This document shows, in pieces, positions 7,747 through 17,200 of a stretch of DNA of 64,000 nucleotides. The translations under genes and the position numbers were made by a program. Origin of the DNA: an uncultured Myxococcales bacterium (GTDB taxonomy: Bacteria > Myxococcota_A > UBA9042); assembly GCA_903955385.1 (NCBI GenBank), contig CAJBNH010000194.1, forward strand, positions 50,565-114,564. The letters run 5' to 3'. How positions within the stretch are numbered: the first letter of the stretch is position 1; each line of letters begins with the position of its first letter. Below the pieces are notes generated by a model that saw only the letters and a list, made by a program, of their open reading frames with translations, was not told the origin of the DNA and did not search any database.

Positions 7747-9570
7747 CTAGTGCCCGGCGTTCGCGTTGGGCTTGGAGTTCCAGATCCGCAGCGACAGCGC
7801 AAAGCCTAGCGCCGCAAACGGGATCAGGAAGATCGGCCACCAGAACCAGTCCTGCGAGGTCAGGAAGCCCAGCGACACCGACTGGAGCGCGGTACCCAAA
7901 TAGACGAAGCCGTCGATGACGCCAACCGCCGTCGCGGCGCCCTTCTTGCCGCCGAAATCCATCGTCGCCGTGCCCGACAGCAGACCGTGGCTGCCGATCA
8001 CCGAAACGCTGACCAGCACGACGATCAGGCCCAGCCACCAAGGACTCATCGGCAGCTCGGGTCGGTCGGCGAGCAGCCGGTGATCCCCGGCGCGCTGGGA
8101 TGGCTTGGGGTCCTTGACCATCACCTCGATCGTCTGGCCCTGCCGCAGCACCTTGGCGGGCAGGAAGCCTGCGGGCTGCGCGATCTTCGCGTTGGGGTCC
8201 GCCAGCTGACCCGTGCACATGCAGGCGCCGGCATCCCACGACGAGTTCTTGCACACGGGCTGCCAGCACGCGACGGCCCGGCTGACGTCGGCCCAACCCT
8301 CGACCTTGCGGCCGGCGATCACGAGCACCCGGTCGCCGGCCAGCAGCCCACTGCCCTTGGCCGGGACCGCCACGTCGGGGTGCGCGGGGGCAAGGGTGAA
8401 CACCATGGCGATGGCAAGCAGGATGAGCGCGCCGTACAAACCGGCCACGGCAGGACCGCGCCTACTCTGGAAGAAGAGGTCAGACACCCACCCCGCCACA
8501 TTGCCGCCGACGACGCCTGCGATGAACAGCAAGCCACCCCAGCCGCCCTGAACGAACGGCGAGAGGAACAGCAACCCGGCGACAACGTAGACCCAGCCCT
8601 TGGCCGAGCCTTTGAGACGACTGGCGGCAAACGCAAGCAAGGCGGCGGCGGCGAAAGAACCGACCAGCAGCGTCGGGTTTTCCCACTCGCCCTCCATCAG
8701 CAAGTGCTGCTTGGGAAGGACCCACACCTCTTTGGCGTAGATGGGAAACCAATGCATCACGCCGTTGCGAAGGATGCCGGTGCAGAACTCGATGGCGGCC
8801 ACCACCAGGATCACCGGGTGCGTCAGAATGCGCTTGAGCAGCGCAAGCGTGGCCTCTGGCGCCGAGCTGGTGTCGCCGGACGAGGCGTCGCCGGTGTCGA
8901 AGTCGCGGTGCCCCGCGTCTCCCGGGGTGTCCTTGAGCAGAAAGAACTCGAGGAGCGTGAACGCTCCCAGAAACAGCGCCGGCCCCAAGAAGACGATCCA
9001 CTGCGCAGGCTTGTCGGGCCACCAAGAGTCGGCCAGGGTCAGCAGCCACCCGTTGACGGTGAAGGCCAGGAACAGACCCGACGAGATCATGGTGCCGAAG
9101 ATGCCGGAGAAGCCGCCGCGCTCGTTGACGTGGAACCAATGCGCGTTGACCTTGACGACCGAGACGGCACCAAAGCTCTGGAAGTACATGTTGATGGCGT
9201 ACAACAGGCTGAAGATCAGGACCTTGTGGCCGCTGTCCGCACCGGCGTCGATGACCCACCACACGTAGGCGCCCATCACCAGATTGGCGACCGCTGCGCC
9301 GCCGGCCGCCAGCAGGATGCCGCGACGCCCGCCGATGCGGTCGATCAGGGGGCCGTTGACCAGAAAGGCGATCGCGTAACACACGGTGCCGGCGCCAAAG
9401 ATGATGCCGAAGTCCTCCTTCGTCATCAGCTCGCCCAAGGAATTCTTCGCCACCGTCAGGTTGTAGCGCGCCATGTACAACAGGGCGTACGTGACCCCCA
9501 TCGGGAACCAGTTCAGGACGCGGCGGGTCTTGAACGCCTTCGAGTGCACCGGCGGGTCGGCAGCGGTCAT
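7747..9570 (-). CDS. MFS transporter, organophosphate:phosphate antiporter-like, with a PDZ-like insert
   Basis: A 607-aa membrane protein resembling the GlpT/UhpT (OPA) branch of the major facilitator superfamily: MARYNLTVAKNSLGELM near residues 33-49, a cytoplasmic-loop DRIGGRRG at 77-84 and about a dozen hydrophobic segments. R35 sits where GlpT has a phosphate-binding arginine. Unusually, residues 396-500, between two late membrane segments, form a soluble region. Its GLLAGDRVLVIAGRKVEGW part looks like a PDZ domain, it contains four cysteines (435, 440, 450, 452) and it ends in a beta-strand VLRQGQTIEVMV. The substrate is probably a phosphorylated metabolite by family, but unproven. AGGAG precedes the ATG by 6 bases. 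Monocistronic. Confidence 0.85.
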   Translation of the reverse strand: MTAADPPVHSKAFKTRRVLNWFPMGVTYALLYMARYNLTVAKNSLGELMTKEDFGIIFGAGTVCYAIAFLVNGPLIDRIGGRRGILLAAGGAAVANLVMGAYVWWVIDAGADSGHKVLIFSLLYAINMYFQSFGAVSVVKVNAHWFHVNERGGFSGIFGTMISSGLFLAFTVNGWLLTLADSWWPDKPAQWIVFLGPALFLGAFTLLEFFLLKDTPGDAGHRDFDTGDASSGDTSSAPEATLALLKRILTHPVILVVAAIEFCTGILRNGVMHWFPIYAKEVWVLPKQHLLMEGEWENPTLLVGSFAAAALLAFAASRLKGSAKGWVYVVAGLLFLSPFVQGGWGGLLFIAGVVGGNVAGWVSDLFFQSRRGPAVAGLYGALILLAIAMVFTLAPAHPDVAVPAKGSGLLAGDRVLVIAGRKVEGWADVSRAVACWQPVCKNSSWDAGACMCTGQLADPNAKIAQPAGFLPAKVLRQGQTIEVMVKDPKPSQRAGDHRLLADRPELPMSPWWLGLIVVLVSVSVIGSHGLLSGTATMDFGGKKGAATAVGVIDGFVYLGTALQSVSLGFLTSQDWFWWPIFLIPFAALGFALSLRIWNSKPNANAGH

Positions 9571-9756
9571 CGGGGGCTCCTGGCGCGAGGGGTCCTGAGG
9601 TGAACCGTGGGGTGGATCTGGCGGGCGGCTCTTTGGGGCGGGCGAGGCCTTCGAGAGGCTTCGGGCCGCGACTTAGCCCGGCCGTCCCGCGCAGGGCAAG
9701 ATCGAACCCGTGACAGCCAAGCAACATGTTCGTGACTGGCCAACCGCCCGTTCGGA

Positions 9757-11358
9757 ATGTATCGTGAGTCTCCAGTGCTGCCGCACTTCACCTCTCGCAT
9801 GTACGACTACCCAGCTCCCAACGAGCTCCATCTTCGGGTCGATGTTCACGATCGCTCGCGTGTCGAGTGGGTCGCCACCGTCCCCATGGCGCCGGCAGGT
9901 GAGCAACATACCTACGAAATTCTGTTTGAAGCCGACGTGCCCGACTCCGTCTGGGTGCGTCACGTCCCTTGGGACCACTTCCAAGTACGCACGCGGCTGA
10001 CCAGCCCGACGCTGACGCCGGGCCAGAAGCTGACGTGCCCGCCGATCGATCTGGTGCGCCGACGCGGGCTCGGGGCGGTTCACCTGCTGAAGCTCGGCAC
10101 GCGCCCCCTGCTCGAGACGCTGTCTCAGGCACGGCGACGGGACAACACGCTGCATCCGGAAGAGGCCGAGCACGTCCTCGACTCCCTGCGCGCCGCCATC
10201 GGGCGGGCCAATGCAGCCCGGCAGGCCATCGACGAGCTGCACGACTCGAACGACGCCTCGCTGGAGCGGGAGCGGGCACTTGCGGGCGAGTACATCTCGA
10301 CGCAGGTCATGCTGGTGATCACGCGGGTCGGCGACGCCATGGCGAAAGCGCGTTCTCCGCGCGGTCGGGTCCGCCCGGCGCTGGGAGGCGCCGTCTCTGG
10401 CGTGCGCGCCGCGCTGCAAGAGGCGCTGCTGGCTGAGCAAGGCTACCGACGCACGGCTGGCATCAAGATCGAGGCGATTCGCACCGCGCGCGACATCGAG
10501 CCGTTCGTCAACCGCGCGGCCCTGCTGAAGAAACACTTCCAGCAAGCCCTGTTCCTGGACGCCAGCGCGTACATGCTGGACCAACGGCTGCGCAACTGGA
10601 TCGCGGCGGCCGTCGCGATGATCGCGTCGACCTTCTACTTCGTGTGGCAGGTCTACGTGCTGAACACGGCGATGTCCGCCCAACAGACCACGGTTTCGCT
10701 GGCCATGGCCGCCTTGGTCGCCGCGCTGGTGTACGCCGCCAAGGATCGCATCAAGGAGGTGGGGCGCGACTGGCTGGCCCTGCGCCTCAAGCACATCTTT
10801 GCCGACCGCGTCGCGCACCTGCGCCTGCCCGCGCGCATGGACAAGCGACGTCGCGGCTTTGCGCTGGCGAGAGAGACGATCTCGGTGACCAAGCAGCTGC
10901 AACCCGACCCGCTGAACCCCGGCGTGGGCCAAACGACCTCTGTGCACCACCTGAAGGTCCGCGAGCTGCTGCGACACCGCGGCTTGGGACTGTTGCACGA
11001 CCAAGGCCTCAACGGCCTGAAGCACGTGTTCCGCTATGACCTCTCGCCCCATTTCGCCAAGCTGGACGACCACTTGAAGCGGGTGCCGATGGTAACGATG
11101 GGCGGCGTGCGGTCCGTCGGCGCGACCCGGCTGTACCGCATCCCCATGCGCGTCAGCCTGCAGCGCATCGACGTCGAGGGCGCACCGATCATCGAGCGCC
11201 GCGTCGTGCTGCTGCTGCGCCGTCGGGGTCTCGAGCGGGTGGTTCCGGTCGACGACGTTCGCAACGGGCGCACGCTGCCCGCGGCGATGCCCACGCCCAA
11301 GGCCGTCGAGACGACGGTTGCCCCGGATGACAACGCCACCGACCGCGCGAGGACCTGA
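9757..11358 (+). CDS. Membrane protein of unknown function, first gene of a helicase operon
   Basis: The 533-aa product is mostly soluble with two adjacent hydrophobic segments at about residues 285-330 (WIAAAVAMIASTFYFVWQVY, then TVSLAMAALVAALVYA), so large N- and C-terminal domains probably face the same side. The N-terminal region is beta-rich and starts near YDYPAPNELHLRVDV; the middle (residues 110-210) is helical and basic/acidic. No family is recognised. The start is ATG 9757 or ATG 9799; neither has a convincing ribosome site. It overlaps the next gene by one base (TGATG), so the two are likely translated together, and the helicase follows 7 bases later. Confidence 0.7.
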   Translation: MYRESPVLPHFTSRMYDYPAPNELHLRVDVHDRSRVEWVATVPMAPAGEQHTYEILFEADVPDSVWVRHVPWDHFQVRTRLTSPTLTPGQKLTCPPIDLVRRRGLGAVHLLKLGTRPLLETLSQARRRDNTLHPEEAEHVLDSLRAAIGRANAARQAIDELHDSNDASLERERALAGEYISTQVMLVITRVGDAMAKARSPRGRVRPALGGAVSGVRAALQEALLAEQGYRRTAGIKIEAIRTARDIEPFVNRAALLKKHFQQALFLDASAYMLDQRLRNWIAAAVAMIASTFYFVWQVYVLNTAMSAQQTTVSLAMAALVAALVYAAKDRIKEVGRDWLALRLKHIFADRVAHLRLPARMDKRRRGFALARETISVTKQLQPDPLNPGVGQTTSVHHLKVRELLRHRGLGLLHDQGLNGLKHVFRYDLSPHFAKLDDHLKRVPMVTMGGVRSVGATRLYRIPMRVSLQRIDVEGAPIIERRVVLLLRRRGLERVVPVDDVRNGRTLPAAMPTPKAVETTVAPDDNATDRART

Positions 11359-11660
11359 TGAACCGCAAGCTGTTGACCCTGGGACTGATTCTTCCCGGCG
11401 CCGGGTCGCTGCTGCGAGGACGCTGGCTCGACGCCGGCCTCGCGCTGTGGACGGTGCTGTTTCTGGTCGCGCTAACGGTCGCTGGCCTGCTCGACGCCAA
11501 CCTGCAAGGACGCGAGCTGCCGCTGGACCCGCGTGCCGCGCTCGACCTGCTGCCGAAACACCCTAGAATCACGCCTCAAGTCGCCGTCACCGGCATCGCG
11601 GCGCTGGCCACCCACTTGCTGACGGCGTTCGGCCCTGCACGCAACCCGCCTGCCAAGTAG
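11358..11660 (+). CDS. Small two-helix membrane protein
   Basis: A 100-aa protein with an N-terminal LILPGAGSLLRGRWLDAG motif, like the pro-gly turn found in small membrane proteins of the DUF5683/DUF6677 kind, a strong transmembrane helix at about residues 27-46 and a second weaker one near 75-92. Its ATG overlaps the stop of the preceding gene by one base, and the helicase start is 7 bases after its stop, so it is the middle member of a tight three-gene operon. Function unknown. Confidence 0.75.
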   Translation: MNRKLLTLGLILPGAGSLLRGRWLDAGLALWTVLFLVALTVAGLLDANLQGRELPLDPRAALDLLPKHPRITPQVAVTGIAALATHLLTAFGPARNPPAK

Positions 11661-11667
11661 CACCACC

Positions 11668-13068
11668 GTGCCGCTTCAACTCGCCATCGCAGACCGCATC
11701 GTGGTGCACGCGCACGGGTGCCCGCCCGAAACGTTCGCCGCACTGCGAGCTTGGGCTCTGGAGCGCTTCTGCTTCGACAACCCCGCGTATTGGCAAGCCC
11801 GCGAACACCGCCGAGCCTGCAAGCACATCCCTCGCCGCATCGAACTGGCCCAAGCGGACGACGAGCGCATCGTGTTGCCGCGGGGCGCGAATCTGGAGCT
11901 CAAGCGCTTCCTGGCGGAACACGCCCCCGACCTGGCCATCGTGCTCGACGATCAACGGGTGTCGCCGCCGCTGGGTCCGTTCGCGCTGAGCTTCGAGCTG
12001 AGGCCCTACCAGCAAGAGGCCGTCGACCGGGTGGCCCTGCAGCGTGAAGGCGTGATCGTGGCGCCGACCGGCACGGGCAAGACCGTGATCGCACTGGGGA
12101 TCATCGCGCGGCTGGGCGTGCGGGCCTTGGTCCTTGTCCACACGCGCACGCTGCTGGACCAAACCTGCGCGGTGCTTGAGAAGGGCCTGGGGGTTCGACC
12201 GGGTCGTATCGGTGGCGGCAAGGACGAGCCAGGCCCCGTCATCGTCGCCACGCTGCAGAGCCTGATGCGGCGCGACCCCAAGGAACTCCGCGATGCGTTT
12301 GGCCTTGTGATCCTGGACGAAGCGCACCACTGCCCCGCCGCGACGTTCACCGACGTCGTGCAGCGCTTTACCGCCCGCTACCGGGTGGGACTGACCGCAA
12401 CGCCCGAGCGTGCGGACGAGCTGCATCCGCTGATGTACGCGACGCTGGGACCTGAGCTCTGCCGCGTGCAACCGGGGCAGATGGTCGACGAGGGTTCGCT
12501 GTGGGCGCCGCAGATCATCCCGGTGGAGACGGAGTTTCGCGGTGGGCGCATGGTGGACCGGGGCGCGATGATCCATCGGCTCTGCGGTAACGAAACCCGC
12601 AACGCGGCCATCGCCGCCACGGTGTCGGCGACGCGGGGCGAACGGTCGCTGGTGTTGAGCGAGCGGGTCCAGCACTGCGAGGACTTGGCCGCGAGGCTGA
12701 CCCACGCAGGCGTGGACACCCTGCTGCTGGTCGGTACGGTGGCGGCGCCTGAGCGCGAGCTGGTGCTGCAGGCCCTGCGATCCCGGCAAGGCGCCGTGCT
12801 GGTCGCCACGACCTCGTTGCTGGGTGAGGGGTTCGACCTGCCGGTGCTCGACACGCTGTACCTCGCCACACCGTCGGGGAACACCACGCGCACGACCCAA
12901 GCGATCGGCCGGGTGCTGCGGCCGTCCCCCGGCAAGGCCAAGCCGCGCGTGTACGACTTCGTCGACGTGCACACGCCCGGGTTGGTCCGCGCCTTCCGCA
13001 ATCGGTTGTCGGTCTACCGCCTGCACCATGCGGAAATTCGCTTGCCGTGGAGCCCTCCGGCCCCGTGA
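11668..13068 (+). CDS. Superfamily 2 DEAD/DEAH-box (XPB/SSL2-like) helicase
   Basis: The 466-aa protein has a Q-motif-like ELRPYQQEAV (110-119), Walker A APTGTGKT (132-139), DEAH at 217-220, motif III GLTATPER, and C-terminal motifs including TTSLLGEGFDLP and QAIGRVLRP. It therefore holds a complete two-lobe SF2 ATPase, expected to translocate on or unwind nucleic acid. The first 105 residues form an extra N-terminal region of unknown type. No nuclease domain is visible. The start is GTG 11668, only 7 bases after the previous stop and with no clear ribosome site, suggesting coupling to the upstream membrane genes. Confidence 0.88.
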   Translation: MPLQLAIADRIVVHAHGCPPETFAALRAWALERFCFDNPAYWQAREHRRACKHIPRRIELAQADDERIVLPRGANLELKRFLAEHAPDLAIVLDDQRVSPPLGPFALSFELRPYQQEAVDRVALQREGVIVAPTGTGKTVIALGIIARLGVRALVLVHTRTLLDQTCAVLEKGLGVRPGRIGGGKDEPGPVIVATLQSLMRRDPKELRDAFGLVILDEAHHCPAATFTDVVQRFTARYRVGLTATPERADELHPLMYATLGPELCRVQPGQMVDEGSLWAPQIIPVETEFRGGRMVDRGAMIHRLCGNETRNAAIAATVSATRGERSLVLSERVQHCEDLAARLTHAGVDTLLLVGTVAAPERELVLQALRSRQGAVLVATTSLLGEGFDLPVLDTLYLATPSGNTTRTTQAIGRVLRPSPGKAKPRVYDFVDVHTPGLVRAFRNRLSVYRLHHAEIRLPWSPPAP

Positions 13069-13082
13069 CGCGCGCTTCTCCG

Positions 13083-13111
13083 TTGCCTGCCGCCCGCCGC
13101 GGCGGTACGCT
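13083..13111 (+). promoter_or_regulatory. Candidate promoter of the GyrI-like gene
   Basis: TTGCCT and TACGCT are separated by 17 bp in the short gap after the helicase; the implied transcription start is about 23 nt before the GTG start at 13141. Confidence 0.35.
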
Positions 13112-13140
13112 TGTTCGTCTGTTCCACTGACAGGTGCACC

Positions 13141-13608
13141 GTGCAGATCGAACGCAGGACGTTGCCAGGCGCGCATATGGCGTTCGTGGTCTATATCGGC
13201 CCGATCGACGGCGTCACCAGCGCAGTGCCCGGCCTTCTGGATGCCCTGCGCCAGGCTGGTGCGGAGCCGCTGGGGCCCCCGATCGCCGTCTATCCGAGCG
13301 CGCAGCAGGACCCGCACGCGATCATGGCGCGCGTCTGCGTGCCGGTGCCCGATGGGTTCGAAGGCCATGCCGGGCTGCGCACGCTGACAATGGGACCGGT
13401 CGATGTCGTCGTCGCGCATTTCTACGGACCGCATCGCGACATCGGTGCGGCGTACGACGCCATCTCGAACTGGGTGGACGACCAGAACCTTTCGCTGGCG
13501 GAGGGCGTGTCCGAGACCTTCGTCGTCGGTCCGCACGATGGCCGCCCTGAGCAGGAGTGGCACACCAAGGTGGCTGTTCGCATCCGGGCACCTCACCGAG
13601 AGGACTAG
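13141..13608 (+). CDS. GyrI-like small-molecule-binding domain protein
   Basis: A 155-aa single-domain protein resembling the GyrI-like / AraC effector-binding fold: RTLPGAHMAFVVYIGPIDG at the N-terminus, a central IMARVCVPVP strand pair, then VDVVVAHFYGPHRDIGAAYDAI and a C-terminal KVAVRI strand. Members bind small ligands, or inhibit gyrase in the namesake protein; there is no DNA-binding domain here. GTG 13141 is preferred (AGGTG 5 bases upstream, conserved region starts directly); a TTG at 13111 is possible but overlaps a candidate -10 box. Confidence 0.7.
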   Translation: MQIERRTLPGAHMAFVVYIGPIDGVTSAVPGLLDALRQAGAEPLGPPIAVYPSAQQDPHAIMARVCVPVPDGFEGHAGLRTLTMGPVDVVVAHFYGPHRDIGAAYDAISNWVDDQNLSLAEGVSETFVVGPHDGRPEQEWHTKVAVRIRAPHRED

Positions 13609-13680
13609 CGCGTCGGCCGTCGTGTCGGCAGACTTCGCCCCCTGCGCCCCGCGACTGGCGCCAGTTGGACCACGAGCATC

Positions 13681-14016
13681 ATGAGAGTCGTCGACAAGCC
13701 TTGGGGCCACGAAGAAATCTGGGCCGAGTGCCCGCGCTATGCCGGCAAGTTCCTGATCATCAAGGCTGGCGAGCAGCTTTCACGGCAATACCACGAGCGC
13801 AAGGAAGAGACCATCTGCGTGCTGCAGGGGACGCTCCTCCTCGAGATCGGACCGGTGCCGGCGCAGGTACTTCGGCTGGCTCCCGGCGCCACCTACCACA
13901 TCCCCCCCGGCACGGTGCACCGATTCTGTGCCGAGCTGGAGGACGTGCGGCTGGTTGAGGTCAGCTCGCCTGAGCTCGACGACGTGGTTCGGCTGGAAGA
14001 CAGATACCAACGTTGA
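13681..14016 (+). CDS. Single-domain cupin, mannose-6-phosphate isomerase type II-like
   Basis: A 111-aa cupin beginning VDKPWGHEEIWA, the hallmark of the C-terminal cupin of type II phosphomannose isomerases. Candidate metal ligands are H38, E43 and H80 (in HIPPGTVHRF). The nucleotidyltransferase half found in bifunctional ManC proteins is absent, so this is a stand-alone sugar-phosphate isomerase-like or sugar-binding cupin. Metal and substrate are inferred from the family. It is likely a separate gene; 72 bp separate it from the GyrI-like gene. Confidence 0.78.
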   Translation: MRVVDKPWGHEEIWAECPRYAGKFLIIKAGEQLSRQYHERKEETICVLQGTLLLEIGPVPAQVLRLAPGATYHIPPGTVHRFCAELEDVRLVEVSSPELDDVVRLEDRYQR

Positions 14017-14103
14017 CGCTCTGCCTCCCGGTAGGTCGCAGATCCCTGCACCCCGAAAGGCAAAGACGAGGACCGCGAGGCCTTGCGCCGCGACGACGGA
14101 GCC

Positions 14104-14132
14104 TTGTCGCCAACACTCCCGCAGGCTAGACT
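14104..14132 (+). promoter_or_regulatory. Candidate promoter of the giant TPR gene
   Basis: TTGTCG and TAGACT are spaced by 17 bp, about 90 bp before the chosen ATG at 14226. The boxes each match four of six consensus bases. Confidence 0.4.
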
Positions 14133-14225
14133 CGCTGCTTGCGTTTTCGCGGTATGCGGGGGCTTGCCCATGGCCCGGCGAGCGAATCCACGCGGCCGCT
14201 TCACGCCCGCGACGGAGCCGCCCCG

Positions 14226-17200
14226 ATGATGCAGAGCGCCGGATCCCCTGTTCTGCCGAGCGTTGCCGATCTCGACAAGCTGCTGGCCCAGTTGCGCGAC
14301 GACATGACCCACGAGGTGCGTGGCGAGGTCGCCGACCGGCTATTGCAGCTGGGCGCCGCCGAACCGCACCCGTTGCTGCGGGCGGCAATGCTGGAGCGCG
14401 CGGCTCGCCTCGTGATCGATCAGGACCCGGCACGCGCCGTCACCCTGCTGCGTGAATCGTACCGCCTGTTTCCTGAAGGCTCGACCGGCAAGCGCCTGGT
14501 CGAGCTGGCCGAGCGCGACTCTGCCTTCGACCGCCTCAACCGTCTGGGCCTGCTCGTCGACAGTCTGGCGGAGATCGCAGAGCCCGCCGATCGTCCCGCC
14601 GTGCTGCTCGACGCCGTGCGAACCCACTTGGGTCAAGGCCACGGCCACGCCGCCCTCACGGCTCTTGAGCGACTGCTCGCGCTCGACCCCGCACTTCAGG
14701 AGGCCGACGAGCTGCGTGAGGTCGCCAACCAGCAGATCGTTGCCCGCGATGAGGCCCTGACCGCGCAGCGCATGGAGATCGCGACCTGCACCGACGCAGA
14801 GCGGCCCGCTGTGCTGCTTGCCTACGCCCATCTGCTGCTCGCAGGGGATGAACCGCTGGCCGATGCCGCCGCCGTGCTGGCCGACACCGCCGACTTGATC
14901 GCGTCGGGGCAGGTCGCCGACCTCGCGCTCACCGACGTGGCCCTGCTGTGGGTCGAAGTCGCAAGGACGATGGGAGACGTCAAGGAACTGACACGGGCGC
15001 TTTGGACGGCACTGAGGGCCGACGCGGGCCCGAATCGACAGCAGCTTGCCGCTGAACTGGCGGAGATCTCTGGTATCGACCGCGAAGAGCCCCAAGCCGC
15101 GCTCGACGCCCTGACCCACCTGACCGACGCCAATCCCGACGACTTGATGCTGAAGGCTCGGCTGGAGACCATGCGCGCGGCCATCGGCGGCGCGGGTGCC
15201 GAGCAGGCGCTCGAGGTCATTCGGCTGCGGGCCTTGAAGGAACGCGACCGCGTCAGCGAGTCGGTGGCAACGCTTGCGCTGGCACGGCTGGCGGCCGCGC
15301 AGAACGACCACGAGAAGGCCGAACGCCACTTCCGCCGGGTGCGGACACTCGCCCCGCATGACCCAGAAGCACTTGACTTCTTTGAGCACCTGTACCGCTC
15401 AACTGGCGACGCCAAGCGCCTGCTGGTGGCCCTGTCCCAGCGACTCGCCGCTGCCGAGGGGAAGGAAGCAGTCCGGATCGCACTCGAGATCGCCGCACTC
15501 GCTGAGGGTCCGCTCGCGACGCCCGAGCGCGCCGTCGAGGCCTACCAGCGCGTTCTCGCCGTGCAACCCGACCACGCGGTCGCCACCGCTGCGCTGGAGC
15601 GTCTCTATCGCCAACAGAGTCAGTGGCACGCCCTGCGTGAGCTTCTGGATGGCGAAGCGCGTCGTCTGCTGCCCCACGCGACCCGCTCGGCATCGATCGC
15701 CGACCAGGTTGTGGCCGTCCTCGAACAGATTGCCGCGCTGCACGACGTCTCAGGCGTGCTGCCCAGCGACGAGGACAAGCTTCAGGTCTACCGACAGCTC
15801 GTCACCGTCTCGCCCAAGCACCCCCAGGCACTCGCCGCGGTACGCGCCCACCTGCAGAGGAGCGGCGCCTCGGCCGATCTTGCCGAACTGCTTGAGCGCG
15901 CTGCGGAAGTCACGGTCGATGCCGACGCTCGTTGCGCCCTGTTCGACGAAGCGGCGCACCTGATGCTCGAGGTCCTGATGGACCCCGCCGGTGCGGCGGA
16001 CTTGTGGGAGCGCGCGCTGCAGGCCAAACCCGACCGCGTCGACCTGACCGAGCGGTGGTTGACCGCACTGCGCGAGGCAGGCGACGAGGGTCAGCTGTTG
16101 GAAGGGCTCGAGACCGAGCTGAATCGGCTGGACCCGGAAGAAGACGCCGTCCGTCTGGCCGAGCTGCTGGAAGAAACCGCGGGTCTGGCAGAGCGGGCCG
16201 GCGAGCTGGAAGCGGCACGTCGCAAGTACGCTCGCTTGCTCGCGATCCGTCCGTCCTATGCTCAGGCCCTTGCCGGTTTGGCGCGCCTGAGTCGCACCGA
16301 CGACGAGATCGCTGGTCTTGCCGCGTTGCTGGAGGAGTTGCTGACCCGTCAGGACCTGCCCCTGTCGAGCCGTGTTGCCGTCCTCGAGCTGCTGACGCAG
16401 ACCTGTGCCGGTGCGCTCAACGATCTGACGCGGGCAGCCGCTGTGGCCGAACGGCTGCGCGCTTTGGCGCCGGATTCCACTATCGCAGCCGACGTCGGTG
16501 CACGCGCGCTCGTGCAGAGCGGGGATCTGGCCGGGTTGCGGCAGGTGTATCCGACGGGTAGGGCCGGTGCGGAGGCATACGTTCAGGCGGTGCTCAAGTC
16601 TGCGACGGACAAGACCGGTCTCGAGCAGGTCCGGTGGCTCGAAGCTGCGGCGACCGCGATGGACACCGAGCTGGGCGACATCGATGGCGCCGCCACGGTT
16701 CAGGTGGACGCACTGCAAGCGGCTGAATCAACTGCCGATGCAGAGCTGTCGGTGGCGGTCGCCGGACGGCTGCTCGAGCTCGCACGACGCGCCGGCATGG
16801 TCGGTGCGGAACGCATGGCAGTAGAGCGTCTGGCGGAGACCGCGACGGGCGCCAAGCGTCTGGAATTCAAGCGTCTTCGCATGGAGCTGTGCGCGACTTC
16901 CGGTCTGTGGAGTGACGCTGCCAGCCACGCCGCAGACCTCGTCGAAGAGCTGATCTCTGCGAAAGACTGGTCTGGCACTCTGGAGACCGCCGAACGATTC
17001 GAGGCTTGGGCAGAGCGAGCGGGCGAAGAAGCCATGCTTGGGCCGCGTCTTGCTGCGTGGGCTGAGATTCTGGACCTGGAGCTCGAGGGCGAGGTCGGCG
17101 AGGCTGCACTGACGCTGCGTGAGACGACGGCGCGGATCTGGGGGCGTGCAGCGGCGCGGGCGTTCGCTACGTCACATGATGCCGAACAGGCACGCACTGC

